From Saccharicrinis sp050296935 (GTDB taxonomy: Bacteria > Bacteroidota > Bacteroidia > Bacteroidales > Marinilabiliaceae), in NCBI GenBank assembly GCA_050296935.1, contig JBNKRV010000320.1, positions 1 through 64,000 on the forward strand: 64,000 nt of DNA. The letters are read 5' to 3'. The notes beneath the pieces are model-generated. The model saw only the letters and a list, made by a program, of their open reading frames with translations, was not told the origin of the DNA and made no database searches. A program made the translations under genes and the position numbers. This document shows positions 28,897 to 37,773 of this stretch, piece after piece; the first letter of the stretch is position 1; each line of letters opens with the position of its first letter.

Positions 28897-29367
28897 ATGA
28901 TCCTCTCCAGGCTAGCTAATTCGTTTGCTTTTTCTTTTGGAATTCTTATTTTAACTTCATGCACCTGTTACCAATCTGCATCTCTCAGCAGTGATTTGCC
29001 AGAATCACAATACAACGGTTTTTTTACGAAAATGACTCAGTTCAGATCATGTATTCATTTGAAGGTTCAAATTGTAATTTAAATAGTATCAGCAAGAAAA
29101 CTCCAATAAAATTCAGGTGTTATATTACTTATACAGATGTTCCTCAATCAAAAAATTCTCATTCAATAGAAAGTTTTTTGGGGGTTTCAGGCGTATTTAA
29201 GCCCCATACGAGGCAGGAATCAAACGTACTGACAGGTATCCTATTTCAAAGGTTCTGATTTTGACTTCTTTATAGGTGGGATTGCTGTTGTTGCCATTTT
29301 AACCGCTAAAATAATAAGCGAATATGGTAACGAACTAACCATTGAAACTGTAATTCAAGGATTCTGA
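28897..29367 (+). pseudogene. decayed small lipoprotein gene with two frameshifts
   Basis: The first frame (from 28897) gives a lipoprotein-like start, FSFGILILTSC, and runs to SDLPESQYNGFF. At a run of seven Ts (29019-29025) the sense continues in the next frame as FYENDSVQIMYSFEG, a pattern I recall from a family of small Bacteroidota lipoproteins. From about 29233 the first frame is open again and gives SYFKGSDFDFFIGGIAVVAILTAKII, a membrane-like tail ending at a TGA at 29365. One missing T would restore the first junction. Either a true pseudogene or, less likely, base-calling error; the family is unnamed. Confidence 0.45.
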
Positions 29368-29378
29368 ATTACAGTTTC
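29344..29378. terminator. perfect 14-bp inverted repeat at the 3' ends of recQ and the pseudogene
   Basis: GAAACTGTAATTCA (29344-29357) pairs perfectly with TGAATTACAGTTTC (29365-29378) over a 7-nt loop. It lies 20 nt past the recQ stop on the minus strand. No T-run follows on either strand, so it is a weak or factor-dependent terminator at best. Confidence 0.45.
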
Positions 29379-29397
29379 AGGTTGATTGCACTCGTAG

Positions 29398-31296
29398 TTA
29401 GCGCACTATCCATTTACCATTATTCTCTTGATAAATAATTTGATTATCTGCCATCCAATTAAAAATAGTAAGCCATTTATTTTCGGATATACCCATTTTA
29501 TTTTCAATTTCAGATATAGTTTGAGGTTCTGTTAAGACTTCTTTTAGTTTTTTTTCCAATTCACTGGCTTCTTTTGTTAACAAACCTCTTTTCTTTTTAT
29601 CAATACAGACATCACATACACCACAATCCGCAACCTCTTTTTGTCCAAAATAAAGAAGTAGGTACCTACTTCTGCAAACATGAGTGTACTCACAATAATC
29701 AATAACCGAATTCACACGCTTCTCATAATCTTTTCTCCTGTCACGATATACTTCATGAGGTAATTTCATATATCGAAGCTCTTCCCTTGGCTGCATATAT
29801 CTAATCAAAGGTGTCTTTTTTGCAGGTATGTAATGAATAATTTTAAGATGATTTAGCTTATTAAGATACTGATAAACCAACTCAATATTTACATTTGCCC
29901 TTTTGGCTAAATCCTTCTCGTTAACAACCACATATTCAGTAAAAAAACCGGTGTACGACCTTAACAATAATTTAATAAAACTATCGAAATGCTCATTGGT
30001 GAGCTGAAATCTGTACAAATCAGTTTTTTGAGCAATAAAATGAACTCTGGATGGATTATGAGATTCCTCTTCATATTCAATATATCCTGCCCTCTGCAAT
30101 ATTTTCAGACTATTAAAAACCGTCAGAAGATTAAAGCTATATGCCTTACAAAAATCTATCATATTAAAATCATAGACAAGATCTTCACCATGCCCGGAAG
30201 CCAATTGAAAAAAATTACCTAATGCATTGTAGACTCTGAAAATCACTTCTTTTTCAGGGAACGACACTGTAACGTTCTTTTTCAATCGCGTTTTATCAGC
30301 TTTTGACCATAATAGTACTGCCCATGATTTTTTCCCATCTCTACCTGCCCTGCCTGCTTCCTGAAAGTAGGCTTCTATTGAATCAGGCACATCCATATGA
30401 ATTACAAGTCTTACATCAGGCTTATCAATACCCATTCCGAATGCATTTGTACACACTATTACCTGAACCTTATCCTCCATCCAATCTTTCTGACGCAAAT
30501 CTTTAGATTCCTGAGTTAGTCCTGCATGATAATTATGAGCTGTTACTCCATGCTCCCTTAACCACAATGTATATTCTTTGGTTTTTTTACGATTACGGAC
30601 AAACACAACGGTACATCCATTTACCGACTTAACTATTTTAACCAACTGATTGAGTTTATCATCCGTTTCCCGGACTATGTAGGCCAAGTTATCCCTTTCG
30701 AAACTCTTTTGTACAATATTTTTCTCTGGAAATAAAAGTCTGTCCTGAATATCATCAACTGTTTGAGGCGTTGCTGTAGCTGTTAAAGCAAGTACAGGAA
30801 CATCCGGAAGCTCCTTTCTTAATTGTGCAATCTTTAAATAAGAAGGTCGAAAATCATATCCCCACTGACTAATACAGTGTGCCTCATCTACAACAATCAT
30901 GCTTACTTTAAAATAAGCCAGTTTTTCAAGGAATAAGGGTGTTGATAATCTTTCAGGAGACAGATATAGAAATTTATAATCACCAAAAATACAATTATCA
31001 TAGGCTATATTGATTTCCTCTCGATACATGCCGGAAAATACTGCAACTGCTTTAATTTTTCTTTTCCGTAAATTAGCTACCTGGTCCTTCATTAAAGCGA
31101 CTAAGGGTGTTACAACAATACACACCCCTTCCTTCACCATAGCCGGAACCTGAAAGGTGATAGACTTACCTCCTCCTGTTGGCATCAATCCAAGAGTATC
31201 CTTTCCTTCTCCAATGGAATGTACAATTTGATCCTGCATAGATCTAAAACCATCGAACCCCCAGTAATCTTTTAATACTTTTAAGTATTTATCCAT
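29398..31296 (-). CDS. recQ: RecQ-family ATP-dependent DNA helicase
   Basis: 3'-5' DNA helicase for recombination and repair, 632 residues. Walker A is LMPTGGGKSITFQVPA, Walker B DEAHCISQWGYDFRPSY, and the second RecA domain has QEAGRAGRDGK. The Zn-binding domain shows CEYTHVCRSRYLL ... CGVCDVC. The RQC winged helix is present, while a typical HRDC domain is not; the last ~60 residues form a small winged-helix-like tail. This is the shorter RecQ type found as an extra copy in many Bacteroidota. Confidence 0.92.
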   Translation of the reverse strand: MDKYLKVLKDYWGFDGFRSMQDQIVHSIGEGKDTLGLMPTGGGKSITFQVPAMVKEGVCIVVTPLVALMKDQVANLRKRKIKAVAVFSGMYREEINIAYDNCIFGDYKFLYLSPERLSTPLFLEKLAYFKVSMIVVDEAHCISQWGYDFRPSYLKIAQLRKELPDVPVLALTATATPQTVDDIQDRLLFPEKNIVQKSFERDNLAYIVRETDDKLNQLVKIVKSVNGCTVVFVRNRKKTKEYTLWLREHGVTAHNYHAGLTQESKDLRQKDWMEDKVQVIVCTNAFGMGIDKPDVRLVIHMDVPDSIEAYFQEAGRAGRDGKKSWAVLLWSKADKTRLKKNVTVSFPEKEVIFRVYNALGNFFQLASGHGEDLVYDFNMIDFCKAYSFNLLTVFNSLKILQRAGYIEYEEESHNPSRVHFIAQKTDLYRFQLTNEHFDSFIKLLLRSYTGFFTEYVVVNEKDLAKRANVNIELVYQYLNKLNHLKIIHYIPAKKTPLIRYMQPREELRYMKLPHEVYRDRRKDYEKRVNSVIDYCEYTHVCRSRYLLLYFGQKEVADCGVCDVCIDKKKRGLLTKEASELEKKLKEVLTEPQTISEIENKMGISENKWLTIFNWMADNQIIYQENNGKWIVR

Positions 31297-31479
31297 TTTA
31301 TAATTGCAATCTCTTACCTGAAAAATTATTTAACTGATAATTTTTGAAATGTGAAGATATTCGTTTTTAAGCATCGCTTCAAAAAACAAGCGATTTTATT
31401 TAAAGCATCTGAATATATTTTACCTAACAAACTGAACAACGCACATTTGACTCTGTCGCCAGAAAAACCTGTATGCTTT

Positions 31480-31524
31480 AAAAAAAAGAAACCCCCAGAT
31501 GGTCCGAAAAACCATTTGGGGGTT
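31480..31524 (-). terminator. terminator of the first hydrogenase operon
   Basis: On the minus strand AACCCCCAAATGGT pairs with ACCATCTGGGGGTT (one mismatch) around a 7-nt loop, followed by a T-rich run. It lies 22 nt past the stop of the NuoE-like gene at 31546. Confidence 0.85.
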
Positions 31525-31545
31525 CATATAAAATGCAATTAGTAT

Positions 31546-32022
31546 CTACTTGTATTCGGCAAGAATATCTTTCACTTCTTCCGGAGCTACCCGACCATAA
31601 ACTTTTTCTCCAACAGTTACCACCGGAGCTAATCCACAAGCCCCGACACAACGCAAACTGCTAACAGAAAACTTTCCGTCAGGAGTAGTTTCGCCTACTT
31701 TTACATCCAGCAAACGCTTAAATTCATCTAATACTTTTTCAGCTCCCCGAACATAGCAAGCCGTTCCCATGCAAATAGAAATCGGGTGCTTACCCTTTGG
31801 AATCATGGTAAAAAATGAATAAAAAGTAACTACACCATATACATGTGCAATATTCACGTTTAACTCGTTGGCTATAATTTCTTGCACTTCTGCTGGTAAA
31901 TATCCAAAAATACCCTGAGCGGCATGCAACACATTAATTAGTTCACCTTTTTCGTAATTAAACTTCTTGCAAACTTCTTTTAGTTCCTGAACTTTGCTAT
32001 CAGCTAATTTAATTTCTGCCAT
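31546..32022 (-). CDS. hydC: NuoE-like subunit of NADH-linked [FeFe]-hydrogenase (HydC), set 1
   Basis: Thioredoxin-fold [2Fe-2S] protein of 158 residues. The four ligands lie in CMGTACYVRG and LRCVGACGLAP. NuoE/HydC subunits pass electrons between the flavin site of HydB and the rest of the complex. Unusually it is the last gene of this set, 15 nt after hydA, whereas in set 2 the equivalent gene is first. Confidence 0.92.
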   Translation of the reverse strand: MAEIKLADSKVQELKEVCKKFNYEKGELINVLHAAQGIFGYLPAEVQEIIANELNVNIAHVYGVVTFYSFFTMIPKGKHPISICMGTACYVRGAEKVLDEFKRLLDVKVGETTPDGKFSVSSLRCVGACGLAPVVTVGEKVYGRVAPEEVKDILAEYK

Positions 32023-32037
32023 AATTTCAGCCTCCTG

Positions 32038-33813
32038 TTAATCATTTTTAATTTCAACTTTCTTTTTCTTATCAAAGTAATGTGTATGAAGAAGTTTATG
32101 CGACAACTCACCACATGGTTCTCCCAGGAATTCATCGTAAAGTTTTACAATAAATGGATTCTCATGCGATTTACGAATTGTCTTTCCTTCATCCTCACGG
32201 TAGATTGCTGCAGCCCTTTTCTTAAGGATATCAGTATCACCATGGTGATAAGGCTGACCACCTCCACCAATACAACCTCCGGGACAAGCCATAATTTCAA
32301 TAGCATGAAATTCAGATTTTCCGGCCTGAACATCCTCAAGTAATTTACGAGCATTTCCTAGTCCGTGTGCAATACCAATTTTAATTGGAAGGCCATCAAA
32401 ATCAACAGTAGCCGAACGGATTCCTTCAAAACCACGAAGAGCATCAAATTCAACTTTCTCTAATTTCTTTTTAGTTTGAACTTCGTAAGCTGTACGAACA
32501 GCTGCTTCAATTACACCACCTGTATTAGCGAAGATTACACCTGCACCTGTTGATTCTCCCATTGGATTATCAAACTCTTCATCTGTAAGATCTTCGAAAT
32601 TAATATTAGCACCTTTAATCATTTGTGCTAACTCACGTGTTGATATTGAAAAATCAACATCCGGATTTCCATCAACAGCAAATTCCGGGCGACTTGATTC
32701 ATATTTTTTAGCTAAACATGGCATTACTGAAACTACCACCATATCTTCGCGTTTTATTCCCATTTGATCAGCCAAATATGTTTTGGCCACAGCACCGAAC
32801 ATTTGTTGTGGAGATTTAGCTGTAGAAGGTACATCCAGCATATCCGGGAAATTGCTTTCGAAAAAGTTTACCCAACCCGGACAACATGATGTTAAAATTG
32901 GAAGTTTTACGTCTTTATCTCCCGATAAATGCTTCTGCAATCTTCCTAATAACTCTGTTCCCTCTTCCATAATTGTAAGGTCAGCAGCAAAGTCGGTATC
33001 AAAAACTTTATCGAAACCTAACTTTTTAAGTGCTGAAGTCATTTTACCAGTTACCAAAGTACCTGCATCCATACCGAACTCTTCACCAAGAGCAGCGCGG
33101 ACGGCGGGAGCTGTTTGAACAATAACAGTTTTTGAAGGATCAACCAATGCAGCAATTACCTTACGAGAATTATCGACCTCTGAAAGCGCACCTGTAGGAC
33201 AAACAGCCACACACTGACCACAATACGTACAAGTTGACTTTTCAAGATCCATTTCGAATGCAGGTGCAACCACTGACTCAAATCCACGATTAATAGCTGA
33301 AAGACAGCCCACTGTTTGTATCTCATTACAAGCCATCTCACAACGGCGACACATAATACACTTATCCATCTCACGGATAATGGCAGGTGAACGATCTTCT
33401 TTATAATGCGACTGCTCTCCTTCAAAAGGAATTTCTCTAATTCCTAAATTCTGAGCCATTGTCTGCAACTCACACTTTCCATTTTTTACACAAGTTAAAC
33501 ACTCTGCAGGATGATCCGAAAGAATTAATTCCATTACAGTACGGCGGGCATTTACAACTCTTAATGAATGTGTATTTACATCCATACCTTCTGTACATTC
33601 CGTTTTACATGCTGGTGCAAGATTCCTTCTTCCTTCAACTTCAACTACACAAATACGACAACCACCGGGGTTGTTTTCATATTTCATATCATGCAGTTTC
33701 ATGTGGCATAAAGTAGGAACATCCACTCCTACAGATTTTGCCGCTTCTAACAATGTAGTACCTTTTTCAACTACTACAGGTTTGTTATCTATATTTAATT
33801 TTACAATATCCAT
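32038..33813 (-). CDS. hydA: NADH-dependent [FeFe]-hydrogenase catalytic subunit (HydA, group A), set 1
   Basis: Catalytic subunit of 591 residues. In order: [2Fe-2S] domain (Cys36, 52, 55, 69), His-ligated [4Fe-4S] segment HPAECLTCVKNGKCEL (101-116), two [4Fe-4S] motifs (CIMCRRCEMAC; CTYCGQCVAVCP), then the H-cluster domain with all canonical motifs: TSCCPGW (Cys310, Cys311), MPCLAKKYE (Cys366) and MACPGGCIGGGGQP (Cys510, Cys514). The small-subunit-like tail follows. With adjacent HydB and HydC this is the HydABC/HndABCD arrangement that oxidises NADH plus reduced ferredoxin to make H2 (or the reverse); bifurcation here is inferred. Spacing to neighbours is 15-19 nt. Confidence 0.95.
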   Translation of the reverse strand: MDIVKLNIDNKPVVVEKGTTLLEAAKSVGVDVPTLCHMKLHDMKYENNPGGCRICVVEVEGRRNLAPACKTECTEGMDVNTHSLRVVNARRTVMELILSDHPAECLTCVKNGKCELQTMAQNLGIREIPFEGEQSHYKEDRSPAIIREMDKCIMCRRCEMACNEIQTVGCLSAINRGFESVVAPAFEMDLEKSTCTYCGQCVAVCPTGALSEVDNSRKVIAALVDPSKTVIVQTAPAVRAALGEEFGMDAGTLVTGKMTSALKKLGFDKVFDTDFAADLTIMEEGTELLGRLQKHLSGDKDVKLPILTSCCPGWVNFFESNFPDMLDVPSTAKSPQQMFGAVAKTYLADQMGIKREDMVVVSVMPCLAKKYESSRPEFAVDGNPDVDFSISTRELAQMIKGANINFEDLTDEEFDNPMGESTGAGVIFANTGGVIEAAVRTAYEVQTKKKLEKVEFDALRGFEGIRSATVDFDGLPIKIGIAHGLGNARKLLEDVQAGKSEFHAIEIMACPGGCIGGGGQPYHHGDTDILKKRAAAIYREDEGKTIRKSHENPFIVKLYDEFLGEPCGELSHKLLHTHYFDKKKKVEIKND

Positions 33814-33832
33814 TGTTTATGAACTTTTAGAA

Positions 33833-35626
33833 TTACTGGATGCTGATCGCATTAAATTTACATTTCTCCATACATGCACCACACTTAATACATACAGTTG
33901 TATCAATTAAATGAGGTTGCTTTTTGTCGCCTGATATAGCATCAACAGGACAAACCCGAGAACACAATGTACAACCCACACAAGTTTCTGCGCTTATCAC
34001 GTACTCCATAAGATCTTTACACTGACCTGCAGGACATTTTCCATCCTTTACGTGAGCTAAATATTCTTCTGGAAAATTATCCATTGTTGACAGTACCGGG
34101 TTAGGAGATGTTTGACCTAAACCACAAAGAGATGTATCTTTAATTACATTTCCAAGGTTGCGAAGGATACCAAGATCTTCTTCTGTTGCATTACCTTTAG
34201 TAATCTTATCTAACATTTCGTACAAACGCTTGTTACCAATTCTGCATGGAGCACACTTACCACATGATTCTTCCACTGTGAAGTCAAGGTAGAATTTAGC
34301 TACAGAAACCATACAGTCATCCTCATCCATTACAATCATACCTCCCGATCCCATCATTGAACCTGATGCAATCAGATTATCATAATCAATAGGAATATCA
34401 AGATGCTTTTCTGTTAAACAACCACCTGAAGGACCACCTGTCTGAACGGATTTAAACTTTTTACCATCTTTAATACCGCCACCAATATCAAAAATAACTT
34501 CACGCAGTGTAATACCCATTGGAACCTCAATTAAACCAACATTGTTGATTTTACCTGCCAAAGCAAATACTTTAGTTCCCTTACTCTTTTCTGTACCTAT
34601 TGAACTAAACCACTCTGCACCGTTATTAATGATTACCGGAATATTAGCAAATGTTTCAACATTATTTACATTGGTAGGTTTGCCTTTATAACCACTTACA
34701 GATGGGAATGGAGGTTTAACGGTTGGCTCTCCACGAAGGCCTTCCATAGAATGGATCAATGAAGTTTCTTCACCGCAAACAAAAGCACCGGCACCATATC
34801 GTAATTCAACATCAAAATCAAATCCGGTTCCAAATATATCTTTTCCAATTACTCCTAATTTACGAGCCTGATCGATTGCAATTTTCAAACGTTCAATCGC
34901 TAATGGGTATTCGGCACGGATATAAATTAAACCGTTACTTCCGCCAATGCAATAACCACAAATCGCCATAGCTTCCAATACAGAGTGTGGATCTCCTTCC
35001 AGAATGGAACGATCCATAAATGCACCTGGATCACCCTCATCAGCATTACAAACTACATATTTCTCGTCATTCTCCACCTTATTAGTGATTTCCCATTTCA
35101 ATCCTGTTGGGAAACCACCACCTCCACGACCTCTTAGTCCTGAGTCTTTTATTATTTTAATAGCCTCTTCCGGTGTCATTTCCGTCAACACTTTACCTAG
35201 TGCTGCATAACCATCACGAGCTACATATTCATCAATATTTTCCGGATTTATAAAACCACAGTTACGTAGTGCAATACGGATTTGCTTTTTGTAGAAGCCC
35301 ATATTCTTAGAATCAGCAACTTGCTCTTTCTTATCCGGATCGGTATATAGCAAACGCTCTACTTTACGTCCTTTTACCATGTGTTCAGATATCAGTTCGC
35401 CAGCATCTTCCGGCTTAACCTGAACATAAAAGGTATTATCAGGAATCATTTTAACAATCGGTCCTTTTTCACAGAATCCAAAACATCCTGTACGAACCAC
35501 CTGAATTTCATTCTCTAAGCTATTATCAGCAACAGCTTGTTTTAAATTTTCGACAATCTCTTCACCTTGTGAGGCTCGGCATCCCGTTCCTCCACAAACT
35601 AAAATGTGATTATTATACTTGGCCAT
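33833..35626 (-). CDS. hydB: NuoF-like NADH-binding hydrogenase subunit (HydB), set 1
   Basis: Flavoprotein subunit of 597 residues. An N-terminal thioredoxin-like [2Fe-2S] domain (Cys11, 16, 48, 52) precedes the NADH/FMN domain (GLRGRGGGGFPTGLKW; CNADEGDPGAFMDRS), the [4Fe-4S] site ESCGKCAPCRIG, and a C-terminal two-cluster ferredoxin domain (CVGCTLCSRVCP; CIKCGACMEKC). This full-length form is the one found in electron-bifurcating HydABC complexes. It contacts the small HndB-type gene upstream with a 9-nt gap. Confidence 0.95.
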   Translation of the reverse strand: MAKYNNHILVCGGTGCRASQGEEIVENLKQAVADNSLENEIQVVRTGCFGFCEKGPIVKMIPDNTFYVQVKPEDAGELISEHMVKGRKVERLLYTDPDKKEQVADSKNMGFYKKQIRIALRNCGFINPENIDEYVARDGYAALGKVLTEMTPEEAIKIIKDSGLRGRGGGGFPTGLKWEITNKVENDEKYVVCNADEGDPGAFMDRSILEGDPHSVLEAMAICGYCIGGSNGLIYIRAEYPLAIERLKIAIDQARKLGVIGKDIFGTGFDFDVELRYGAGAFVCGEETSLIHSMEGLRGEPTVKPPFPSVSGYKGKPTNVNNVETFANIPVIINNGAEWFSSIGTEKSKGTKVFALAGKINNVGLIEVPMGITLREVIFDIGGGIKDGKKFKSVQTGGPSGGCLTEKHLDIPIDYDNLIASGSMMGSGGMIVMDEDDCMVSVAKFYLDFTVEESCGKCAPCRIGNKRLYEMLDKITKGNATEEDLGILRNLGNVIKDTSLCGLGQTSPNPVLSTMDNFPEEYLAHVKDGKCPAGQCKDLMEYVISAETCVGCTLCSRVCPVDAISGDKKQPHLIDTTVCIKCGACMEKCKFNAISIQ

Positions 35627-35635
35627 GATTCAATA

Positions 35636-36046
35636 TTACTTTTCGTTATTGTCTTCGTTAGCAGTAGTGTAACTTACTGGAATAATTCCATCTACTAATT
35701 CACCTCCAATGATGTGTTTAGTAATGATTTCCTCAGCTTTTTGAGTATCAACATTTCCATAAACCACAGGTTCAGTTCCGGGAACATGAACTTCAATAGT
35801 AGGTTCGGAATGACAATATCCCATGCAGCCGGTTTGGGTAACAACTGCATCTACAGCACGATTATCTAACTGCTCAATCAGATAATTCATTGTTTCTTTA
35901 GCACCTGAAGCAATACCACAAGTAGCCATTGAAACCTTAATTTGAACCATTTTTTCAGGACGATCACTTTTTTCACGAAGCGTAATCTTCGACTGAAGTT
36001 GCTCCCTCATCTTCTTCAGATCATCTAAGGTTTTAACTTTTGCCAT
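35636..36046 (-). CDS. (2Fe-2S) ferredoxin-domain protein (HndB-like)
   Basis: A 136-residue protein with a helical N-terminus (KTLDDLKKMREQLQSK) and a thioredoxin-like [2Fe-2S] domain with Cys in ATCGIASGAKE and in GCMGYCHSEP. HndB of the Desulfovibrio NADP-reducing hydrogenase has the same layout. It probably serves as an electron-transfer or docking subunit of hydrogenase set 1, whose genes follow 9 nt downstream. Confidence 0.88.
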   Translation of the reverse strand: MAKVKTLDDLKKMREQLQSKITLREKSDRPEKMVQIKVSMATCGIASGAKETMNYLIEQLDNRAVDAVVTQTGCMGYCHSEPTIEVHVPGTEPVVYGNVDTQKAEEIITKHIIGGELVDGIIPVSYTTANEDNNEK

Positions 36047-36129
36047 TTTGCATTTATTATAGTTTGTAAATAATTTATGTGTTTATCCAGATCAAGATTT
36101 ATACATCAAGTTCTGCACAATAAAGTCTC

Positions 36130-36678
36130 TTATAAATCCACTCCGATTTCCATCAGATTTTCTTCTATCATTTGCTTTAAAAATTTCACCACACCGGGCT
36201 CAGTCACCTCTACTCCGTCCAACACTTGTTTTACTTCCCTACTATCAAATGTATAAACCTCATCATCTAATTTATGATGATATATAAAATCCACATTCGG
36301 ATTACCTGAAACCATTAAACTTACCGTTCCACTTATATCGCCCAAAGGTGGTCGGTCAATGTGCGTTCTTGAAAAGGTTGCCACTAATCTGGTTCCTTTA
36401 CCCAGCTCTGATTCTATATTTAAACCGCCACCTGTTAATTGGGTATTTTGCTGTAAAAGCGGAATGCCCAAACCTACTTTACGTGTTTTCCGGGATGTGA
36501 AAAATGGATTCAGTGCACTCTCAATCGTTTTTGCATCCATCCCACAACCATCATCAGTTATTGTAATTATAAAAGTATCATCCATTGAATTTTCAACAAC
36601 AGACACCTCTATCAGTTGAGCTTTTGCTCTTACCGAATTGCCTATTATATCTAAAATATGCATTGATATGTCACGCAT
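36130..36678 (-). CDS. stand-alone GHKL ATPase (histidine-kinase-like ATP-binding protein)
   Basis: Protein of 182 residues that is essentially one HATPase_c domain: N-box DIIGNSVRAKA, G1 DDGCGMD, F-box NPFFTSR, G2 GLGIPLL and GKGTRLVATF. There is no dimerisation/phospho-acceptor domain or sensor, so it is not a normal histidine kinase; a role as a protein kinase or ATP-binding switch is possible. The C-terminal ~70 residues are unassigned. It lies directly behind the PHP gene (4-nt gap), 83 nt upstream of the HndB-like gene. Confidence 0.82.
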   Translation of the reverse strand: MRDISMHILDIIGNSVRAKAQLIEVSVVENSMDDTFIITITDDGCGMDAKTIESALNPFFTSRKTRKVGLGIPLLQQNTQLTGGGLNIESELGKGTRLVATFSRTHIDRPPLGDISGTVSLMVSGNPNVDFIYHHKLDDEVYTFDSREVKQVLDGVEVTEPGVVKFLKQMIEENLMEIGVDL

Positions 36679-36682
36679 AATA

Positions 36683-37435
36683 TTACTCTTTAAAACAGAT
36701 GCTTACTACTTTTCGCCCCTCTTCTCCGGATAAGGCCTTTTTTATTTCTTTAAATGACGCTTCTTTTAATAAATACGATGTATATGCACTTCCTATTTGA
36801 TCCGGCATATGTGCATCTGAATTTGTGATTACTGAATAATTTTTCACCCAGCTATGCTTTTTGACAAACTGATCATAATCAACCGTTTTGCTTACTTCAA
36901 GAGCACTTACTATTAAATCCGGCGGTAAAAATCCCAACTGACTTGATATACTATATCGTGCCCGATCAATATGTGCCGGAATAAATATCCCATTGAGAGA
37001 TCTTACTTTTTCAGCAATCTCATCGATTGATTTATCCAGTCCTACAATCAACAACCTTTCCTCCTCACCTTCAATATTATTGTTCTCATCCACCCATACC
37101 TGATCTCCGAAAAGCTCGGGTTTATTTTTAACTACCGGAAGACATGAATCCAAATACTCCTGAAAATCATTCAATAGGTCATCATTTTCAAAGAACGTAA
37201 GGCAATGCACCTCTTCTTTGGTATTTATCTCAACTCCACATAATACATTAAGGCCTTTTTTTTGACCGAGGTCTCTAATTACCTTACATTGCTTTGTACT
37301 GTTGTGGTCGGCGATTCCAATTATGGCTAAACCTTTGTTTAGTGCCTGATTTATAATATTATCGGGACTCATTTCCAAACTAGCACATGGTGATAGTATA
37401 GTATGAATATGTAAGTCGACCCGATACTCTTTCAT
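36683..37435 (-). CDS. PHP-domain metal-dependent phosphoesterase-like protein
   Basis: Protein of 250 residues starting with the PHP signature DLHIHTILSPCA; further metal-site candidates are GIADHNSTKQ, CGVEINTKEEVH, IPAHIDRARYS and NSDAHMPDQ. The set of His/Asp residues looks intact, so it may be an active phosphoesterase (nucleotide, phospho-amino-acid or polyphosphate substrate). It is sandwiched between DRTGG and ATPase genes with 4-5 nt gaps, so it belongs to the regulatory module. Confidence 0.85.
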   Translation of the reverse strand: MKEYRVDLHIHTILSPCASLEMSPDNIINQALNKGLAIIGIADHNSTKQCKVIRDLGQKKGLNVLCGVEINTKEEVHCLTFFENDDLLNDFQEYLDSCLPVVKNKPELFGDQVWVDENNNIEGEEERLLIVGLDKSIDEIAEKVRSLNGIFIPAHIDRARYSISSQLGFLPPDLIVSALEVSKTVDYDQFVKKHSWVKNYSVITNSDAHMPDQIGSAYTSYLLKEASFKEIKKALSGEEGRKVVSICFKE

Positions 37436-37440
37436 ATAAA

Positions 37441-37773
37441 TTACTTTATCAATTCGTACAAAGCTCCTGACATTTCAAAGGTTTCCCGATCTGTTCCTAA
37501 AATCGGAATTCCTTCTTCATTGCTTTGGTCAACAGCCGCCTTTTCAGGCTTATATCCTTTTACCAAAATAATGGCGGCCACTTCTTTTAATGAAGCTATA
37601 GCCATAATATTTTTATGCGTTTGCAGGGTTATCCATACCTCACCTTCATCCACATTCCCCATTACATCGCTCAACAAATCAGACGTATACGCACCTGAAA
37701 CTTCATTATCGATTCCTTGTTGTCCACAAAAAACTTTCAAGTTGAGTTTCTCAACTAAATCACATACCTTCAT
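37441..37773 (-). CDS. DRTGG-domain protein 1
   Basis: A single DRTGG-type domain of 110 residues (MKVCDLVEKLNLKVFCG ... SGAYTSDLLSDVMGN). DRTGG domains occur in phosphotransacetylase and CBS-containing proteins and are thought to bind ligands; free-standing ones are regularly found beside [FeFe]-hydrogenase genes. Its start overlaps the 3' end of the H-cluster-like gene by 14 nt. It is a paralogue of the protein at 39564-39908, with shared IICGQ/VFCGQ-start and SDLLSDV/SDLMSDV segments. Confidence 0.8.
   Translation of the reverse strand: MKVCDLVEKLNLKVFCGQQGIDNEVSGAYTSDLLSDVMGNVDEGEVWITLQTHKNIMAIASLKEVAAIILVKGYKPEKAAVDQSNEEGIPILGTDRETFEMSGALYELIK

Noticed and set aside
31351..31542. 63-codon rightward frame upstream of recQ
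   Set aside because: It runs through the hydrogenase terminator hairpin and has no protein-like character.
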